From assembly GCA_039519185.1 (NCBI GenBank), contig CM076850.1, positions 159,632,462-159,696,461 on the forward strand: DNA of 64,000 bases. Direction: 5' to 3'. The DNA is from Astragalus membranaceus (Eukaryota; Streptophyta; Magnoliopsida; Fabales; Fabaceae). Positions 35,814 to 48,063 of this stretch are shown piece by piece. A program made the translations under genes and the position numbers. The notes under the pieces were generated by a model, which saw only the letters and a program-made list of their open reading frames with translations, was not told the DNA's origin and searched no databases. Positions within the stretch are counted from its first letter, which is position 1. Each line of letters starts with the position of its first letter.

Positions 35814-36923
35814 TGTTAGATTCTTGGCAAGTGTACTAAATGTCGCAAGTAATAAAAGAACGGTAAGACCGGTTGTCTCCACAGGGATTGCGTGTTGTTT
35901 AACAATGGCAAAATTATCGATTCTTAGATTGTGAAAATTGATTTGATTTGAGAGTTTTAGTAACGCGAAAATACGACGGTTATTGAAATAATAAGGAAAG
36001 CGATTAGGGGTCGAATCCTCTCCCCTCACCTATCTTATGGACCTTCAGCTAATTACGAATTAATTGTTTGAAATACCAGATTCAATTCACTAAATTAGGT
36101 TAAGGACAATTTCTTGCCTCAAAACCCCTTTTACCAAATTGAGTTACCCTAATTCCTTAGGTGAATCATGCCAATTGGTAAAGCCTAGAACCCTAGAAAT
36201 AAAGAATTCATAAATCCAATCCCACATTCCTATGGTGATCACAAGTTTACGATCTAAAACCCCATATCAAGCATGCAACCCGTATCCCTATGTGATCACA
36301 TACCCTAAATCATTATAATTATCATATGTAACTATAAAGCATTAAACAAAGAGGTATAAACTTATGATAAATCAAACAACTAATTGTATTAACCATAACA
36401 AAGAATCCATAAGAAATGTTTGGGGAGAATCATCTCTCCCTAATCAAAAGAATTTAGTTACACATGGTGAAAAGAGTACAACATAAGATAAAGGAGAAAA
36501 AGCAAATAGAGGAAGTCATAGAAACCTTCAATCCCTGTTATTTTCGCTGAGAAATCCTTAAAACCCTAATTTCTGGTCTCCATCGCGACGCGACACGATA
36601 CCTTCGCGACGCGATGCTGCTGAAAAGTGGCTGGTCGCGACGCGAACCCTCCTGGTCGCGACGCGAAATTAGACAGAACCAAAATCCTTCCAATTGTGCT
36701 GCACTTCCGGGCAAGTGTCTGGTTCGCCGAATGATGCCACAACAATTTGGAAGTCTTCAAGTACAAATTGACTCCAAAACTGAAGGAATGACTTACAAAA
36801 GGACTTCCTACTACAATGCTCTAATACTAAGCTAAATCCCCAAATAATGACTACGATACAATCAAAACCCGCACAATTGGTCCTAAAATTGGACAACTTA
36901 CATCATATGACAGAGAGTCAACA
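35814..36923. mobile_element. Solo LTR, 1110 bp
   Basis: Starts TGTTAGATTC, ends AGAGTCAACA, with a perfect 5-bp duplication GTCTC at 35809-35813 and 36924-36928. No coding capacity and no internal LTR repetition were seen. It carries four copies of TCGCGACGCGA at 36583, 36604, 36635 and 36656, an unusual CpG-rich cluster in an AT-rich setting. Confidence 0.88.
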
Positions 36924-36953
36924 GTCTCCAGACTCAAGCACCATCTGCAACTG

Positions 36954-38060
36954 CTAGCAGATAATCATCAATCTCTCCTCAGGTCCCATCACACCTGGTG
37001 CTGCTGCCGCTGCTGGTCTCTCTCGTGCTGCTAGAAGGAGTCCGGGAACTGATACCCTAACGTACCATGGCAAGTAAGTCTGATGAACGTTACCCACCTC
37101 CCTCTCATCAGTAGTCGTGCTCAGAACCTCCCGGACACTCTTGCTCCATCTGGACAATCGCATCATCACTTCATTAAACCCTGAAGCAGCTCACGAGGGG
37201 TGACCTGGACGTATCCAAGTGTCAAAGCATCAATCCTCCTCCGGTACTCCTCCAACTTCACAGCATCCGTCTATCTCCTCTTCCAAAACCCGCATCGTGC
37301 CATGGTGTTGGTACCAATGGTACCCCACACACATATCTGAGGGAAGTATTCAAAGAACCATGTCTGAAATGAACAAATAATCAACATCGTTAAAATTAAA
37401 ATATAAAAACAAACTCGTTAAAAACAAAAAAAATAAACTTACCATAAATAGCGTTGCATAGCCCCCTAGCTGAGCACTATCCTCCAAACAAGCAAAGTTC
37501 AACTGGTCATACAAGAATGTCAAGGCTGCTGGACCCCATGCGCATCCACTAACAGCAATGACATCCTCCAGCAAATGCAACCATTTAGCCTCAACTCTAT
37601 TTCCAGTCTTGCTTGTAAAGATAGTCATCCCCAAAAGAAGCATCAAGAATGCCCTGGCAGCAAGAATCGACTGGTGATGTATGTGATGCTTGCAGACCTC
37701 CAGTAGCCACTCAAACCTGAAATATGCCCCTACTGGCAAGAGTCTCCTCTGTAGCCTCAGCAATAGTGACCCCCAGATGATCCACTGCCAACTGAATGGC
37801 ATCATCAATAGTAACAGATTTGGGGGATCTATAATATCTGCCAGCCAGCGGTAGATGAAGGAGACATGACACATCATCCAAAGTAATGGTCATTTCACCA
37901 AATGGTAGGTGGAATGGCGACATCTCTGGGTGCTATCTCTCTACAAAAGCAGATAGCAGCTCATGGCCTGCTGTGGTGAGTGCTGAAAAGACGAGAGGCC
38001 CTAAACTAGAATGCTGAATATGATGATAAAATCAATGATTCTGTCCTAGAGGGTCCAGAG
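36954..38060 (-). pseudogene. Plant mobile domain (PMD / MAIN-like) gene, broken
   Basis: The minus strand encodes pieces of a plant mobile domain: HLPFGEMTITLDDVSCLLHL (37865-37920), YRSPKSVTIDDAIQLAVDH, then FRFEWLLEVCKHHI, ARAFLMLLLG and SGCAWGPAALTFLYDQL (37450-37730), and further on RLSRWSKSVREVL (37120-37165). An intron probably lies between 37440 and about 37365. Defects: a TAG replaces the expected Trp codon at about 37940 (AFVER-stop-HPEM), and the frame changes near 37720. PMD proteins such as MAIN and MAIL1 act in silencing of transposons and gene control; PMDs are also carried by Mutator-like and Ty3/gypsy elements. The ACTTCCGT arrays on both sides favour a transposon-borne copy. 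Confidence 0.75.
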
Positions 38061-38232
38061 CAGTCCGGATTTTGTTGCCATGTGCAAATATCTACTTTCA
38101 ATTTATCCCGCAACTAAATTAAAAAAATAAAAGCTTACTTGAACTATTTATGTATAAATTTATATAATAAGTATATGTAAATAAATATATTACATTATTT
38201 TTACCTGGTCTCTGAAAATCTTAGATGCAATA

Positions 38233-38520
38233 TAGGTCCTATGCGAGCATGATCATGATCATCATAAACATTCATATCATGCTCCTGGTACTGCTGCTGC
38301 TGGTACTGTCCTAGTGAGCAAAGAACCATCCATAGGTCCTATGCGAGCATGATCATCATAAACATCCATATCATGCTCTTGGTACTGCTGCTGCTGGTAC
38401 TGATGTTGGTACTGCTCCTGGTACTCTGGCTCCTGGTACTACTCCCGGTAATGCTGCTGGTACTGCTCCTGGTACTCCGACTGCTGCTGGTACTACTCCT
38501 GCTGGTGTCATCTCTTCATC
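38233..38520 (-). repeat. Gln/Tyr/Glu-rich coding repeats
   Basis: Repeats of GGTACTGCTGCTG and CTCCTGGTACT read on the minus strand as Gln-Tyr-Gln-Glu-rich peptide. A stretch of about 97 bp (GGTCCTATGCGAGCATGATC ...) occurs at 38239 and again at 38335. This is probably the low-complexity N-terminal part of the broken PMD gene. Confidence 0.5.
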
Positions 38521-38723
38521 CGTCTATGTCGGATAGACGCATGTCCAGCCTCTCTAACCCGAGTCCGTGTACTCACCAGAGTTTCCTCCGGTTCACCACG
38601 TCTGGCAGAATGTAATGATCCACCTCGCATAACTGAATGCCTTCTGATGTCTATGATACGACCGTCTACACCTCTAGTACGAGCCACAGGTAAACAAAAA
38701 ATTAAATTAGAATTTTAAAAAAA

Positions 38724-38860
38724 ATGGAAGTACATACAGAAGTACATACTTCCGTTCTCGCATTTTTACCAGATTTAGAAGTATGTACTTCCGTCCAGCA
38801 TCACACGGTAGCACCTAGTTCCGTTTTTGATGCAGACGGAAGTACATACTTCCTTCAAAG
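38724..38860. repeat. ACTTCCGT / ACGGAAGT motif array, right
   Basis: At least seven copies of the word, the mirror partner of 34090-34445. The element end beyond it is not identifiable. Confidence 0.6.
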
Positions 38861-38869
38861 GCTGCCATG

Positions 38870-39315
38870 GATGCCTCCACTTCAACCATCACCAACAACA
38901 ACAGCATGGGTATCATATTACTTCTCTCTACTTTCTTTGTGTCAAGTTTGTGGATTTATGTTATTGTTGATGAAAAGTTCCAATCTTGTGTTGTGTTGGT
39001 TTTTATGGAAGAATTTTGTTTTATAAATATATGTCAGAATGCATTAAACTGAGTCAACTTGATATTGGTGTTATTTGTGAATCTTGTGAATGTTTTTATA
39101 AATATATGTCAGAATGCATTAAACTGTTTCAATGATTGTTAAATGGAATATCAGATTCATACATCAAGTTGAAATAGAATTGAATAACTGAAACTCTCAA
39201 AGCAGAATTGAATAACAGATTGCAACTTACTGGAATAACTAACTGTAACTAAACAACTAACTATAACTAACTGTAACTAAATTGGATAAGTTAGGTCTAG
39301 TTCCCCTCAAGGTGG
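38870..39315. other. Flank with short repeats, possibly old Copia DNA
   Basis: A 31-bp sequence (TTTATAAATATATGTCAG...) at about 39021 recurs at about 39096, and TAACTGTAACTAA repeats occur near 39240. The end, CCCCTCAAGGTGGAGAAT, probably belongs to the same old Copia element that resumes at 48072. No gene is seen. Confidence 0.4.
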
Positions 39316-39320
39316 AGAAT

Positions 39321-39925
39321 TGTTAGGGTATCAGTGCAATGCGAAAGCACAAGATCGAGACAATTGAGAATTAAAGAGAAGTGAGTAAAAATAGCAAGAG
39401 AACTAACACACAAGATTTACGTGGAAAACTCCTCAATGTGAGAAGTAAAAAACCACGGGCGATCACGAGCAAAATTCCACTATGTAAAAGAAAGAGTACA
39501 ACAAGTCCTCTTATAGTAATAAGGACAAAGAGCAATATTTTCTCTCAATATCTCCTAAAATACTCTCTCAAATGGAACAAGAATTCTCACCAAAATACAC
39601 TCAAGTGTATGTTACAAAGTGTGTTTTAATTGTTCTCTTCATGTCTCTGATCACAACATATACTTGCTGTATATATAGCCTCCATTCTTCAATTCTTAAT
39701 GACGAAGCAAAGCAACAGATGGCAAGCAAGTAGGAGGTGTGAACCATTCAACATATGTGAGCATGCAAGCAAGTAGGAGGTGTGAACATAAGTGAGCATG
39801 CAATGCTTGGAGGCAATCCTTAATCACAAAGGAATAAGGTGTCGTATATTGCTAGAGGAAACTAAGGACTTGACCACAAATAGCTTATAGATGAAGGAAT
39901 TGAATGAGAGCCACATAATCCAACA
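39321..39925 (-). repeat. 3-prime LTR of the Copia element
   Basis: 605 bp; on the plus strand TGTTAGGGTATC...AATCCAACA. It lacks the 8-bp ACACAATT-type insert present in the right LTR near 47996. Confidence 0.92.
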
Positions 39926-39985
39926 ATCTCCACCTTGGTTTGAATTCGTCAAGTGCTCATCGCCAAATAAAGCCCCGAAGGGCAC

Positions 39986-42900
39986 TTAAGTACTGTAGAG
40001 ACCAACCAAGTCCAGACAATGCTGAAACTTGGTATTTGGAAGTGGCTTGGTAAGCATATCTGCTGGATTCTCAAAAGTGTGAATTTTTTCAACTATAATT
40101 TCACCAGTAACAACAATATCTCGGATAAAGTGACATTTTACATCAATGTGTTTGGTCTTGTCGTGATAGCGATTATTCTTGGTCAAATGAATAGCACTCT
40201 GGCTGTCACAAAACGCAGTAAGAACACCCTGTGTAAGACCAAGCTCATTTACCAGACCTCGAAGCCAAATAGCCTCTTTAACACCCTCTGTTGCTGAAAT
40301 ATATTCTGCTTCAGTCGTAGACAATGCAGCAATAGATTGAAGTGTAACTTTCCAGCTGATAGCACTATTACAGAGGGTAAAGATGTAACCAAAAAGAGAT
40401 CTTCTTCGATCAAGATCACCACCATAATCCGAGTCAACATAACCTACAACATCATTGGTTGTAGCCATTCTTCTGTCAAATACCGAGCCAATACCGGAAG
40501 TACCTTTTAGATACCGAAAAATCCATTTTACAACACTCTAGTGACTCTTGCCAGGATTATGCATATACCGGCTTACCATGCTAACAACTAGGGATGGCAA
40601 AACGGGTTTGGCCCGCCGGGCCGGCCCGCTGACCCGCCAAAAAAAGGCGGGTTGGGCTGGGGTATTGGGACCGCTGACCCGCCGAACCCGCCCCGCCAAA
40701 AAAAAAAAACCGCGGGCTAAAGCAAAAACGGGGCGGGTCAGCCCGCCGGCCCGTTTTTTTAAAAAAAAAAAAAATTTAAACAGAATCACTTTATGTTTTC
40801 AACTTTCCCCTTCTTTCACTTCTCACTGTACAAACAATAACCAAACACGCTCTTCTCCCTTCAACGACGTCTCATCTCCTTTCAACGGTGTTCCTGAACT
40901 CTTCTTCTCTGCAAGATCGAACATCTGAATCGCGTTTTTGCTTTCTGGATTGCTGAATCATCCAACGCGATTTATCTCTAGAGCGTCTTGTGCAGCATCA
41001 CGTTTTTCTGCTGAATTATCTCCTGAATCACGGTTTGTTCTCTGGATCATTTTTTTGTTCTCTGGACTGTTTTGTTCTGATTCACGTTTCCCTGGTTCGC
41101 ATTTCTGAATCACAGTTTGCTCCGTATCCTCCATAATACAAGTTTTGTTCCAAGATTTCTTGAACAAAAAAAAATCGATGCATGGGCTGTCTTCGTTCGC
41201 TGGAAATTGGTGCCTGTTTTTGTCAAATTGGTCCACAAAACAATAAATACAATTTTGATAATTGTTTGTGTATTCAATCTTTTGATCTGTGCCATATATT
41301 GTACTTATTATGGTTTTTTGGTTCCTGAAAATATTTATTTTGGTTGCTTGAAGTTGATGGTTAATCCCTAGTTATCATTATCAAGCAATCAAAATACTTA
41401 TTTTGGTTTTTAAGATCGAATTATGGATTTGGACCTTTTGGTTGATGGTTCTAGCCTTTTAGGTGACATTTCTTAATGGTTAATCCTAGTAATTCCAATG
41501 TTATTTTTGTTTTATACTTTTAGCTGCTATATAGTTAATCCTAGTAATTCCAATGCTATTATTGTTTTATACTTTTATTTTGAATATGTCAAGAGTTTTT
41601 AAAGTAAAAATTTGTTAAAAATGCTTTATAAAAAATCTATTTTAAAAAGCAGGTGAAAAATCTTATTGAAATTGAAATGTTAAAAACATGTAAGTTTTTT
41701 GTTCAAAAATATTGAAAAAAAAAATTCAGACGGGCCGGACCGCCAACCCGCCAGCCCATCACTTAGCGGGCCGGGCCAGTCTTTTGAACTCGCCATTTTT
41801 GGCGGGCCGACTCGCCCCGCCCCGTTTTTAGCGGGCCGAAGGCAAAACGGGCCGGGCCGGGCCGGGCCGGACCGTTTTGCCATCCCTACTAACAACATTT
41901 GCTAAATCTGGTCTAGTGCATACCATGGCATACATAAGACTACCAACTGCACTAGCATAAGGAACATGCGACATACGTTCTTTCTCTTCCTTTGTGTCTG
42001 GGAAAAGATCTGAAGATAACTTGAAATGTGCAGCAAGTGGAGTAGAAACAGGTTTGCAATTATTCATATTAAACCTATCAAGCACTCTCTCAATATACTT
42101 TTGTTGAGATAAGAATAGTTTACCTGCTTGACGGTCCCTGCGTATCTCCATACCAAGAATTTTCTTTGCTGCACCTAATTCTTTCATATCAAACTCATTA
42201 CTGAGTTGAGTTTTCAATTTCTTGATCAAAGACTTGTCAAGTATATGAAAGATCCATTTTGAAAATTTTGAAAATAAATGCAGTCATCATATTGACTTCT
42301 GCAATAACCTTGCCCAATCATGAAAGAGTCAAACCTTTTGTACCACTGCCTGGGAGCTTGCATAAGGCCATATAAAGATTTCTTCAAATGACAGACAAGA
42401 TGCTCCTTTCCAGGAGCAATAAATCCCTCAGGTTGTTCCATGTAAATTTCTTCTTCCTAGCTCTCCATGTAGAAATGATGTCTTAACATCAAGTTGCTCC
42501 AACTCCAAATCAAACAAAGCGACAAAAGCAAGCAAAACACGAATGGAAGTATGACGAACAACAGGTGAGAATATCTCATTAAAGTCAATACCTTCCTTTT
42601 GATTAAAGCCTTTAACTACTAGTCGTGCTTTGCATCTTGGATCTTCAACCCCGGGAATGCCGTCTTTCTTCTTATAGACCCATTTACACCTTAATGGTCG
42701 TTTGCCTTTAGGAAGCTCTGTCAAAGCCCAAGTATTGTTTTTACGAAGACTCTCAATTTCTTCATTCATAGCCACTAGCCATTGAGAAGATTCAGCACAA
42801 GAAACAGCTTCAGTATAGCTGGCAGGTTCAACACCATCGTTTACCTCTTGTGCAATAGACAGTGCATAAGCGACCAAACTGTAACTATTAGTGTATCTGG

Positions 42901-45030
42901 CTGGCTTTCTAATTTGTCTTCTAGCTCTGTCTCGGGAAATTGAGTAATCATCTCCTTGTTGCTGAATAGGAGAAGTGGTACTATCATCACGATCATCATC
43001 AACACAATGATCATCAATGCTAGACTCATTTATAGAGGAAAATGGAACATCGACATCAGGAGCTGTAGGCTTCAATACAAACTCCACCTTCTCGCTAGTA
43101 CTCTGTAGATTACCTGACCAAATCTCTTCTGGAACTTTGAAGTCAAGTGCCGAATGTGGAGAACGGTTGACCAAGTAACATGCAGTAGATGCTGCTTCGG
43201 TCCAAAGATCACGTCGATGCCATCCATAACCCAGCATTTGAGAGCATACAATGAGCTCTCTCAAGTAGAGTCCTGTTCATCCGTTCTGCAACACCATTTT
43301 GCTGGGGATTCCTTGGAATGGTTTTGTATCTAGCAATACCATGATTTGTGCAGAACTCATTAAAGTCACCATTGCAGAACTCTAATCCATTATCTATTCT
43401 GAGCTTCTTCACTTTCTTCCCTGTTTGAGTTTCAACAAGAGTTTTCCACTTCTTAAATGTGGGGAAAGTCTCATTTTTGTTCCTCAGAAAATAAACCCAG
43501 ACCTTACGAGAAAAGTCATCAATGATAGTCATCATATAGCGGCGTCCTCCATAGGAAGGAACTTTAGAAGGCCCCCAAAGGTCAGAATGAATATAATCAA
43601 GAATACCTTTGGTACGGTGAGTTGCAGTAGAGAAACTAACCTTTTTCTGTTTCCCAAAAACACAATGTTTACAAAACTCCAACTTACCAATGCCATGTTT
43701 ACCAAGACGACCTTGCTTGCTCAGAAGATGCATGCCTTTTTCACTCATATGGCCCAAGTGCATGTGCCATAATTTAGTGACATCATTCTCAGGCATAGAA
43801 GATGATAAAGCTGCTGAACCTGTCACAACAGTCCCTTGCAAGACATATAAACTACAATTCAGTTATCTTTCAATAAAACAAGAGAACCTTTCGATACCTT
43901 TAGAACTCCACCTTCAGCCAAGTACTTGCACCCGAGAGACTCGAGAGTGCCAAGAGAAATTAAGTTTCGCTTCAGATCAGGTACATAGCGGACGTTAGCC
44001 AAAGTCATGACGACACCATCATGAGTCTTGATCCGAACTGTACCTATTCCTGTAACCTTGCATTGGGCATCATTGCCCATCAAGACAACACCATAATCAA
44101 CAGATTCAAAAGTGGTAAATAAGTCCGTATAAGGACACATATGAAAAGTACATCCAGAATCAAGAATCCATTCTGTTTTTCTCCTTTTGTTAGAAGAGAC
44201 AACAGATAAGGTAACATCATTGTCAGAATCAGCTTCAATATTGGCAGCTTCAGGAGATTGTGGAGTTTTCCCTTCAGGAGTTTTCCCTTTTTCTTATTTT
44301 TCTTGCTTTTTCTTCAAGATAAAACAATCAGAAATATCGTGCCCAGGTTTCTTGCAATAGCGACAGAATTTGTTGGATTTGCGTCCCGTGGATTTGGATC
44401 TGGATTTTTTGTAATTGGTACTCCCTTTCTCTTGAGTTCTTCCTCTAACACTTAAACCCTCACCCTTGTCCACAGAATGAACTTGAAGATCAAATTTTTC
44501 TTTGGACAATAAACTAGATTTAACATCTTCAAAGGATAAGGTATCATTATTTCCATACAACATGATTTCTTTGAAGTGTTTGTAGGTAGAAGGTAAAGAG
44601 ACAATCAACAAAACAGCTTTATCTTCATCATCAATTTTAATATCAATATTTTCCAGATCCAAAATGATAGAGTTAAATTCATCAAGATGAGATTGAATAG
44701 GTGTGCCTTCAACCATTCTAATGGTATATAAGCGTTCTTTGAGACGAAGCTTGTTTGCAAGGTTCTTGGTCATGTATAGAGTTTCTAACTTCAGCCATGA
44801 TCCTGCAGCAGTTGTTTCATTGACTACTTCACGGAGAACCTCCTTAGACAGGCAAAGTTGGATTGATGAAAGCGCCTTTTCATCCAACTCGTCCCACTGC
44901 ACGTCGGTCATGGAATCCGGCTTCTTCGCCTTTCCATCTAAAGCTTTCTTCAACCCGTTCTGAGTAAGAACGGCCCTCATTTGGACACGCCAAATAGAAA
45001 AGCTTATCTTGACATCAAACTTCTCCACTT
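39986..45030 (-). pseudogene. Copia gag-pol, 3-prime copy, disrupted
   Basis: Reading leftward: gag (from 45028, lacking its first residues), CCHC knuckle CRYCKKPGHDISDC, protease region, GAG-pre-integrase (LWHMHLGHMSEKGM), integrase with its catalytic-core and NPQQNGVAERMN motifs, reverse transcriptase (KARLVVKGFNQKEG; SLYGLMQAPRQWYKR), and RNase H (GYVDSDYGGD; STTEAEYISA) ending at 39986. Breaks: Gln-to-stop TAA near 44296; frame changes near 43860, 43230 and 42440; loss of the segment that should carry the reverse transcriptase YVDD-type active site near 42236; a 1.3-kb hAT insertion (40589-41888); and a stop near 40545. No intact polyprotein can be made from this copy. Confidence 0.9.
40589..41888. 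mobile_element. Non-autonomous hAT-type element, 1300 bp
   Basis: Termini TAGGGATGGCAAAACGG and CCGTTTTGCCATCCCTA are perfect inverted repeats. CTAACAAC (40581-40588 and 41889-41896) is a perfect 8-bp target duplication. Both ends are rich in GGGCCGG/CCGGCCC words; the middle is AT-rich and non-coding. It lies within the reverse transcriptase region of the Copia element and is therefore younger. Confidence 0.95.
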
Positions 45031-45362
45031 CTCATTCTTCACACTTCTAACAATATAAATAAAATAAAATAAACTATCAAGAACTATGTATACTACACTA
45101 CAATATAAATAAAATAAACTATCAATTACTTCATATTTTGATATATATATTTATATATTACTCATTTTATTTTGATATTTCAATAAACTATCAATTACAA
45201 GCAACACAATTAATTTTTTGATAATGTTATATACTAATAATTTAAACATTATAAATAATAATTCCAAATTTAATTTTAAATTTCAATTTTTATAAGACAA
45301 CATATGTTAATAAAATTTATAAGTGAACTTAATAGAGGAAAATGGAACATAGTTCTTGAAGC
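45031..45362. other. Filler DNA at the Copia duplication junction
   Basis: Between the two gag-integrase copies lies about 330 bp of non-Copia DNA. The main part (45070-45333) is closely similar, in the same orientation, to 27757-28018, the leader of the CACTA TNP2 gene. The edges are patchworks: ACTATCAAGAACTATG, AGAGGAAAATGGAACAT (also in the Copia at 43034) and AGCTTATCTTATCTTGCCATC (resembling 47383-47396). This is typical of templated repair. Confidence 0.85.
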
Positions 45363-47418
45363 TTATCTTATCTTGCCATCAATGCTAGATTCATTTATAG
45401 AGGAAAATGGAACATCGACATCAGGAGCTGTAGGCTTCAATACAAACTCCACCTTCTCGCTAGTACTCTGTAGATTACCTGACCAAATCTCTTCTGGAAC
45501 TTTGAAGTCAAGTGCCGAATGTGGAGAACAGTTGACCAAGTAACATGCAGTAGATGCTGCTTCGGTCCAAAGATCACGTCGATGCCATAACCCAGCATTT
45601 GAGAGCATACAACGAGCTCTCTCAAGTAGAGTCCTGTTCATCCGTTCTGCAACACCATTTTGCTGGGGATTCCTTGGAATGGTTTTGTGTCTAGCAATAC
45701 CATGATTTGTGCAGAACTCATTAAAGTCACCATTGCAGAACTCTAATCCATTATCTGTTCTGAGCTTCTTCACTTTCTTCCCTGTCCGAGTTTCAACAAG
45801 AGTTTTCCACTTCTTGAGGGTGGGGAAAGTCTCATTTTTGTTCCTCGGAAAATAAACCCAGACCTTACAAGAAAAGTCATCAATGATAGTCATCATATAG
45901 CGGCGTCCTCCATAGGAAGGAACTTTAGAATGCCCCCAAAGGTCAGAATGAATATAATCAAGAATAACTTTGGTACGGTGAGTTGCAGTAGAGAAACTAA
46001 CCTTTTCCTGTTTCCCAAAAACACATTGTTTACAAAACTCCAACTTACCGATGCCATGTTTACCAAGACGACCTTGCTTGCTCAGAAGATGCATGCCTTT
46101 TTCACTCATATGGCCCAAGCGCATGTGCCATAATTTAGTGACATCATTCTCAGGCATAGATGATGATAAAGCTGCTGAACCCGTCACAACAGTCCCTTGC
46201 ATGACATATAAACTACCCATTCGGTTAGCTTTCAATAAAACAAGAGAACCTTTCGATACCTTTAGAACTCCACCTTCAGCCAAGTACTTGCACCCGAGAG
46301 ACTCGAGAGTGCCAAGAGAAATTAAGTTTCGCTTCAGATCAGGTACATAGCGGACGTTAGCCAAAGTCATGACGACACCATCATGAGTCTTGATCCGAAC
46401 TGTACCTATTCCTGTAACCTTGCATTGGGCATCATTGCCCATCAAGACAACACCATAATCAACAGATTCAAAAGTGGTAAATAAGTCCTTATAAGGACAC
46501 ATATGAAAAGTACATCCAGAATCAAGAATCCATTCTGTTTTGCTCCTCTTGTTAGAAGAGACATCAGATAAGGTAACATCACTGTCAGAATCAGCTTCAA
46601 TATTGGCAGCTTCAGGAGATTGTGGAGTTTTCCCTTCAGGAGTTTTCCCTTTTTCCTGTTTTTCTTGTTTTTCTTGGTTTTTCTTCAAGATAAAACAATC
46701 AGAAATATCGTACCCAGGTTTCTTGCAATAGCGACAGAATTTGTTGGATTTGCGTCCCCTGGATTTGGATCTGGATTTTTTGTAATTGGTACTCCCTTTC
46801 TCTTGAGTTCTTCCTCTAACACTTAAACCCTCACCCTTGTCCACAGAATGAACTTGAAGATCAAATTTTTCTTTGGACAATAAATTAGATTTAACATCTT
46901 CAAAGGATAAGGTATCATTATTTCCATACAACATGATTTCTTTGAAGTGTTTGTAGGTAGAAGGTAAAGAGACAATCAACAAAACAGCTTTATCTTCATC
47001 ATCAATTTTAATATCAATATTTTCCAGATCCAAAATGATAGAGTTAAATTCATCAAGATGAGATTGAATAGGTGTACCTTCAACCATTCTAATGGTATAT
47101 AAGCGTTCTTTGAGACGAAGCTTTGTTTGCAAGGTTCTTGGTCATGTATAGAGTTTCTAACTTCAGCCATGATCCTGCAGCAGTTGTTTCATTGACTACT
47201 TCACGGAGAACCTCCTTAGACAGGCAAAGTTGGATTGATGAAAGCGCCTTTTCATCCAACTCGTCCCACTACACGTCGGTCATGGAATCCGGCTTCTTCG
47301 CCTTTCCATCTAAAGCTTTCTTCAACCCGTTCTGAGTAAGAACGGCCCTCATTTGGACACGCCATATAGAAAAGCTTATCTTGCCATCAAACTTCTCAAT
47401 GTGAAATTTAGTAGACAT
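45363..47418 (-). pseudogene. Copia gag-integrase, 5-prime copy, truncated
   Basis: Start MSTKFHIEKFDG at 47418, the native gag start next to the primer site. A Gln-to-stop TAG near 47271 and one extra A near 47124 break gag. From 47132 a frame of 589 codons runs through the zinc knuckle, protease-type [15 protein letters not shown]-pre-integrase (LWHMRLGHMSEKGM) and the integrase core to DVDVPFSSINESS. It is cut off at 45363 by the filler. The knuckle reads CRYCKKPGYDISDC, so its zinc-binding His has become Tyr; the other copy keeps His. No reverse transcriptase or RNase H follows in this copy. Confidence 0.9.
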
Positions 47419-47436
47419 TTTGAAATTCCCAACTGA

Positions 47437-47449
47437 TAGCTCTGATACC
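47437..47449 (-). promoter_or_regulatory. Primer binding site of the Copia element
   Basis: The minus strand reads TGGTATCAGAGCT just inside the right LTR, the tRNA-iMet type. Confidence 0.85.
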
Positions 47450-47452
47450 ACT

Positions 47453-48063
47453 TGTTAGGGTATCAGCGCAATGCGGAAGCACAAGATCGAGACAATTGAG
47501 AATTAAAGAGAAGTGAGTACAAATAGCAAGAGAAATAACACACAAGATTTACGTGGAAAACTCCTCAATGTGAGAAGTAAAAAACCACGGGCGATCACGA
47601 GCAAAATTCCACTATGTAAAAGAAAGAGTACAACAAGTCCTCTTATAGTAACAAGGACAAAGAGCAATATTTTCTCTCAATATCTCCTAAAATACTCTCT
47701 CAAATGGAACAAGAATTCTCACCAAAATACACTCAAGTGTATGTTACAAAGTGTGTTTTAATTGTTTTCTTCATGTCTCTGATCACAACATATACTTGCT
47801 GTATATATAGTCTCCATTCTTCAATTCTTAATGATGAAGCAAAGCAACAGATGGCAAGCAAGTAGGAGGTGTGAACCATTCAACATATGTGAGCATGCAA
47901 GCAAGTAGGAGGTGTGAACATATGTGAGCATGCAATGCTTGGAGGCAATCCTTAATCACAAAGGAATAAGGTGCCGTATATTGCTAGAGGAAACTACACA
48001 ATTAAGGACTTGACCACAAATAGCTTATAGATGAAGGAATTGAATGAGAGCCACATAATCCAA
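47453..48063 (-). repeat. 5-prime LTR of the Copia element
   Basis: About 611 bp. Compared with 39321-39925 it has about ten substitutions and an 8-bp insertion, and its outermost bases are altered. Confidence 0.9.

Larger units (their letters stand above)
39321..48063 (-). mobile_element. Copia LTR retrotransposon with internal duplication
   Basis: LTRs at 39321-39925 and 47453-48063 with a tRNA-iMet primer site (complement of 47437-47449) beside the right LTR and a polypurine tract (AAGGTGGAGAT on the minus strand) beside the left one, so it reads right to left. I count about ten substitutions and one 8-bp gap between the LTRs, roughly 1.7 percent. It is flanked by TGGAGAAT on both sides (39313-39320, 48064-48071), longer than the usual 5 bp; the outer end of the right LTR reads CAATGG where CAACA is expected. 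The gag-to-integrase region is present twice. The copy is defective. Confidence 0.92.

Noticed and set aside
38349..38615. 88-residue Leu/Val-rich plus-strand frame
   Set aside because: It is the antisense of the Gln/Tyr-rich coding repeats.
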